The notes below the pieces were generated by a model. The model was not told the origin of the DNA and did no database searches. It saw nothing but the letters and a program-made list of their open reading frames with translations. A stretch of 64,000 nt of DNA from G963665925 sp963678925 (lineage in GTDB: Bacteria; Bacillota; Clostridia; Peptostreptococcales; Acidaminobacteraceae), in contig OY787533.1 in the NCBI GenBank assembly GCA_963678925.1, positions 2,790,001 through 2,854,000 on the forward strand. The letters run 5' to 3'. The translations under genes and the position numbers were made by a program. Positions 60,931-64,000 of the stretch are shown here, in pieces; position 1 is the stretch's first letter; each line of letters begins with the position of its first letter.

Positions 60931-62706
60931 GTGATTAATGAGAGGATTTCCGCGCTTCGGCAGGAAATGAAAAACAAAGGTATTGATGTGTACATTATAC
61001 CAAGTGCTGACCCGCATCAATCGGAATATGTACCTGAACGTTGGAAAGCCAGAGCGTGGATAACTGGATTTACAGGTTCAGCAGGTATAGCGGTAGTGAC
61101 GCAGGAAAAGGCATTGCTTTGGGCAGATGGACGCTACCATATTCAAGCGGCTGGTGAAATCGCGGGCAACGCGTTTGAACTTGTTAAGTGGGGGCTTGAA
61201 GGTGTGCCTGAGGTTCCGGAATGGCTCAATCAAAATGTAGCCAGCGGCGAGACTGTCGGCTTTGATGGAAAGGTCATTTCCCTCAGTACCAAACGCGCTT
61301 ATGAAAAGGCGGCTGGACCTAAAAAATATGTGTTTGCCATGGCGCACGACCTAATTGATGCAATCTGGACAGACCGTCCGTCCGTTCCAGAAGATAAAAT
61401 CATAATCCATGAGATGCCATATGCGGCCAATCCTGTGGATGACAAGCTAAAGCGTATTCGAGAAGCCATGCTTGAAAGTGGTGCGGACTATTTGGCTGTC
61501 TCAACGCTGGATGACATAGCCTGGATGTACAATTTTAGAGGAAACGACATTCATTACAGTCCTGTTGCGTTATCTTATGCGGTTATTGGCAAAAATGACG
61601 CATGGTTTTTCATGGATTCAAATAAACTGGGTGAAAGTGCCTTGGGACATTTTGAAAAATATGGTGTCAGTCTGATGCCTTATGAAGAGATTACAGCTTT
61701 CTTAGGAGACTTGCCGTCTGGAGCCAAGGTGAGTATTGATCCTCAGACAATCTCAGCGGCGAATTATGATGCACTGAGTGATGCTGTAACGATCATTGAA
61801 GAAACCAATCCTGTAGCCCTCATCAAATCGATGAAGACTGAGGAAGAAATAAGGAATATCAGAAACAGTCAGGTTCGAGATGGTGCAGCCATGGTCAAGT
61901 TCCATATTTGGCTGGAAGAGGCTGTAAGACTGGGAACTGCAACAGAACTCGGTGTAGAAGAGATGCTCAGGACTTTCAGAGCTGAGCAGCCCCATTTTGT
62001 CGCAGAAAGCTTCAACACAATTGCTGCATACATGGAGCATGCAGCCATGATGCATTACAGTGCCACTGAAATATCGAACAGCAAAATCGCGGCAAAAGGA
62101 CTCCTGCTGGTTGATTCAGGCGGCAACTATTATGACGGCACAACAGATATTACACGTACCATTGCTGTTGGAGAGCTGACAGAAGAGATGTGCAGAGATT
62201 ATACGCTGACGCTCAAAAGTCACATCGCCCTGGCACGGCTGCGGTTTTTACATGGTGCAACCGGTTCAAAGGTCGAAATGGTGGCAAGACAGCCGATGTG
62301 GGCTGAAGGTATGGACTACAAGTGCGGTACTGGGCATGGCGTGGGGTATTTCATGAATGTGCATGAAGGACCGCAGACGATGAAGATGGCACCCAACGAT
62401 GTGAAGCTCCAGCCAGGCATGATTTTGACGAATGAACCAGGTGTCTACCGAGAAGGAAAGCATGGTATACGTATTGAGAACACCTTGGTTGTAAGAGCGG
62501 ATATTGAAACAGAGTTCGGACAGTTTCTGAATTTCGAAACCGTTTCGTTCTGTCCTGTAGATACGAGACCAGTTCTTGTATCCATGCTGAGCTCAGAGGA
62601 AATAGAGTGGTTGAATGATTATCATAAGGCTGTTTATGAAAAACTTTCCCCACTGCTGAGCTCAGATGAAAAGGCATGGCTTGAAAAGGCGACACAGGCG
62701 ATATAG
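60931..62706 (+). CDS. pepP: Xaa-Pro aminopeptidase (M24B, three-domain type)
   Basis: 591 residues, the long eukaryote-like aminopeptidase P form: two N-terminal creatinase-like domains (about 1-300) and a C-terminal pita-bread domain (about 310-530). Metal ligands seen as VDSGGNYYDGTTDITRT (two Asp), GTGHGVGY (His), LTNEPGVY (Glu) and GIRIENT (Glu). It removes N-terminal residues preceding proline. GTG start at 60931 with AAAGGGG upstream and a good promoter before it. Confidence 0.95.
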   Translation: MINERISALRQEMKNKGIDVYIIPSADPHQSEYVPERWKARAWITGFTGSAGIAVVTQEKALLWADGRYHIQAAGEIAGNAFELVKWGLEGVPEVPEWLNQNVASGETVGFDGKVISLSTKRAYEKAAGPKKYVFAMAHDLIDAIWTDRPSVPEDKIIIHEMPYAANPVDDKLKRIREAMLESGADYLAVSTLDDIAWMYNFRGNDIHYSPVALSYAVIGKNDAWFFMDSNKLGESALGHFEKYGVSLMPYEEITAFLGDLPSGAKVSIDPQTISAANYDALSDAVTIIEETNPVALIKSMKTEEEIRNIRNSQVRDGAAMVKFHIWLEEAVRLGTATELGVEEMLRTFRAEQPHFVAESFNTIAAYMEHAAMMHYSATEISNSKIAAKGLLLVDSGGNYYDGTTDITRTIAVGELTEEMCRDYTLTLKSHIALARLRFLHGATGSKVEMVARQPMWAEGMDYKCGTGHGVGYFMNVHEGPQTMKMAPNDVKLQPGMILTNEPGVYREGKHGIRIENTLVVRADIETEFGQFLNFETVSFCPVDTRPVLVSMLSSEEIEWLNDYHKAVYEKLSPLLSSDEKAWLEKATQAI

Positions 62707-62718
62707 CATTTCCAATGA

Positions 62719-62779
62719 AAAAGGACTTGGAACTGACTTATTGTGGTCACTACAATAAGTGCAGTTCTACAGTCCTTTT
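62719..62779. terminator. Long bidirectional hairpin between pepP and the zinc-ribbon gene
   Basis: Outer arms AAAAGGACT (62719-62727) / AGTCCTTTT (62771-62779), middle GAACTG/CAGTTC and inner CTTATTGT/ACAATAAG, so most of 61 bases pair. Symmetric A and T flanks allow termination on both strands of these convergent genes. Confidence 0.85.
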
Positions 62780-63032
62780 ACTTTTCATCTATCTGTAGGG
62801 CAATACGTCTTGCAAATGCATGCTGGTCTTCCTCTTTGAAGGCCAGATTGGGTTCAAAGAGTTTATTGAAGAGGTTGTTCATTTCTGGGTGGAAGCGGAG
62901 TCCGCCCCAAGCCTCCTTGCCGCACGCGCTGCAATAGGCATAGACGGCGTTTGTCGAGGAATCTTTCACAGATTTATAGAATTCATCATAATGCGCGTTA
63001 CCGCCACATTCCTTACATTTGTATTTTGACAT
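62778..63032 (-). CDS. Small zinc-ribbon protein, 84 aa, function unknown
   Basis: Two Cys pairs (YKCKECGG near the N-terminus and YCSACGKEAWGG about residue 33) form a probable zinc ribbon, followed by a helical tail (MNNLFNKLFEPNLAFKEEDQ). Possibly nucleic-acid or protein binding. Start supported by GGAG on the minus strand. It is divergent from acpS and convergent with pepP. Confidence 0.7.
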   Translation of the reverse strand: MSKYKCKECGGNAHYDEFYKSVKDSSTNAVYAYCSACGKEAWGGLRFHPEMNNLFNKLFEPNLAFKEEDQHAFARRIALQIDEK

Positions 63033-63072
63033 GGTTGATCTCCTTCTGATATTCAGCTCGCGGTTTTTCTAT

Positions 63073-63080
63073 GTTATAAT
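63073..63080 (+). promoter_or_regulatory. Extended -10 promoter candidate for acpS
   Basis: TATAAT at 63075-63080 with an upstream TG (63072-63073) one base away. A -35 at 63052-63057 (TTCAGC) is poor. It is 57 bases before the acpS start. Confidence 0.45.
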
Positions 63081-63137
63081 GGTACAACGGTTGCTCAAGG
63101 GATGCAACTGGCAGAGAATTGGACCAGGAGTGCAGAA

Positions 63138-63506
63138 ATGGTTAAAGGAATCGGTATCGATATCATCGAACTGGATAGGATAGACCGGGCTATTAAAAAG
63201 TCGGGTCGTTTTTTGGAGCGGTTGTTCACCGATGCCGAAATCGCGTATTTCAAATCAAAGAATATGCGGGTTGAATCCATTGCAGGGAATTTTGCTGCAA
63301 AGGAGGCCATTGTGAAGTCCCTTGGTACTGGGGTTAGAGGATTCGCTTGGAAAGATATCGAAGTTTTAAGAGATGAAATGGGAAAACCAGTTGTTTTTCT
63401 GTATAATGGTGCTGAAGATATTGCCAATCAGCGCGAAATCAAAGAAATCATGGTATCAATATCCCATTGCAAGACATATGCGGTGGCTAATAGTATAGCA
63501 GTATAA
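63138..63506 (+). CDS. acpS: Holo-[acyl-carrier-protein] synthase
   Basis: A 122-residue trimeric enzyme that moves 4'-phosphopantetheine from CoA to ACP, releasing PAP. Mg-binding GIDIIELDRI and the FAAKEAIVKSLGTG motif are present, with the ISHCKTYAVA end. ATG 63138 has AGGAG 7 bases upstream. An in-frame extension to 63102 lacks a ribosome site. The nnr gene begins 13 bases after its stop, a common pairing in Firmicutes. Confidence 0.95.
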   Translation: MVKGIGIDIIELDRIDRAIKKSGRFLERLFTDAEIAYFKSKNMRVESIAGNFAAKEAIVKSLGTGVRGFAWKDIEVLRDEMGKPVVFLYNGAEDIANQREIKEIMVSISHCKTYAVANSIAV

Positions 63507-63519
63507 GGGGTTGAACTGT

Positions 63520-64000
63520 ATGAAACTTGCCTTGAATGAAGAAATGCGTGAAGTGGATCGGATCTCAATAGAAAAGTATGGCATTCCAGGTGTTGTGCTA
63601 ATGGAAAATGCCGGCAGTGCTGTTGTGGATGAAATCATGAAAATTGAAAAGCCGGTCGAAAGTGTACTCATCTTATGTGGAACAGGCAACAATGGCGGAG
63701 ATGGTTTTGTAATTGCACGACATCTTCATAACGCAAATGTGAAAATCAGGGTATTCATTGTAGGTCAACCGAAAGATATCAGCGGTGATGCAGAGTTGAA
63801 TTATCAGGTGCTGAGAAAACTCGATATTCAAATTGACAATGTCAATGACCATGGTGGACTCATGAAACTTGAAAAGTTGATTCCGGCGCAAGATGCCGTT
63901 GTCGACGCAATATTTGGAACGGGTCTTGTTGACGCGGTTCAGGGCATCCACGAAGGTGTCATTGATATCGTCAATCGTTTGAGCAAATATACCGTTTCGG
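63520..64000 (+). CDS. nnr: NAD(P)HX epimerase domain (YjeF N-terminal type), 3' end outside the window
   Basis: The first 160 residues are visible: VDRISIEKYGIPGVVLMENA, GTGNNGGDGFVIARHL and VVDAIFGTGL are the epimerase signatures. The enzyme repairs hydrated NADH/NADPH. In most bacteria this domain is fused to an ADP/ATP-dependent dehydratase (NnrD), but the gene runs past base 64000, so I cannot tell. AAGGGG lies before the ATG. Confidence 0.92.
   Translation, partial: MKLALNEEMREVDRISIEKYGIPGVVLMENAGSAVVDEIMKIEKPVESVLILCGTGNNGGDGFVIARHLHNANVKIRVFIVGQPKDISGDAELNYQVLRKLDIQIDNVNDHGGLMKLEKLIPAQDAVVDAIFGTGLVDAVQGIHEGVIDIVNRLSKYTVS

Overview
The window looks like chromosome from a Gram-positive, anaerobic, motile member of the Clostridia. 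The signs are an oxygen-sensitive class III ribonucleotide reductase with its radical-SAM activase, AddAB rather than RecBCD, a Firmicutes-type MtlR/MtlA mannitol system, an S-layer (SLH) anchored surface protein, a lipoprotein transacylase of the Lit type, strong Shine-Dalgarno sites with ATG/GTG/TTG starts, and many U-tailed intrinsic terminators. I cannot name the genus from the sequence; a Fusibacter/Acidaminobacter-like lineage is only a guess. I see no rRNA, tRNA, CRISPR array, prophage or intact insertion sequence.

Layout. 1-6.0 kb: end of a chemoreceptor, an acetyltransferase, a formiminoglutamase-like arginase-fold enzyme, and small genes (DUF3343, MarR, UPF0251, a small membrane protein). 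6.0-15.4 kb: a polyphosphate locus (a Ppx/GppA-HD-like protein with degenerate motifs, overlapping ppk1), a MotA/MotB-like pair not linked to flagellar genes, a Cache-HAMP-GGDEF diguanylate cyclase, a Lit-type transacylase, and on the minus strand a second MotA-like protein overlapping a 48-residue membrane ORF. 15.7-29.3 kb: DNA repair genes addB-addA and sbcD-sbcC, separated by a lipoprotein gene. 29.3-33.9 kb: cysQ, a corrinoid adenosyltransferase, a PatB/MalY C-S lyase and the psuK-psuG pseudouridine salvage pair behind a near-perfect promoter. 34.3-44.0 kb: a seven-gene mannitol/PTS operon with two EII transporters, MtlR, a 1-phosphofructokinase-family kinase, a sorbose-1-phosphate-reductase-like zinc dehydrogenase, HPr and Enzyme I. 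44.0-50.6 kb: a hairpin/repeat region, a small alarmone-hydrolase-like HD protein, transketolase, and nrdD-nrdG behind paired NrdR boxes. 50.9-57.0 kb: a 2037-residue SLH surface protein with near-identical Calx-beta-like repeats. 57-64 kb: a 2-hydroxyacid dehydrogenase, a disulfide oxidoreductase operon, aminopeptidase P, a zinc ribbon protein, acpS, and the start of an NAD(P)HX epimerase gene.

The most notable signals are these. (1) A roughly 118-bp imperfect palindrome occurs twice, inverted, and each copy sits between two versions of the local terminator hairpin. The terminator differs between the loci, which suggests an element that targets and duplicates terminators. (2) The mannitol operon lacks a canonical MtlD and pairs a SorE-like dehydrogenase with a 1-phosphofructokinase-like kinase. 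This predicts a mannitol-1-P to fructose-1-P to fructose-1,6-bisphosphate route. (3) A Ppx-HD protein that has lost several catalytic acids is translationally coupled to ppk1 and may be a regulator. (4) A ZorAB-like MotA/MotB pair has no flagellar or Zorya partners.
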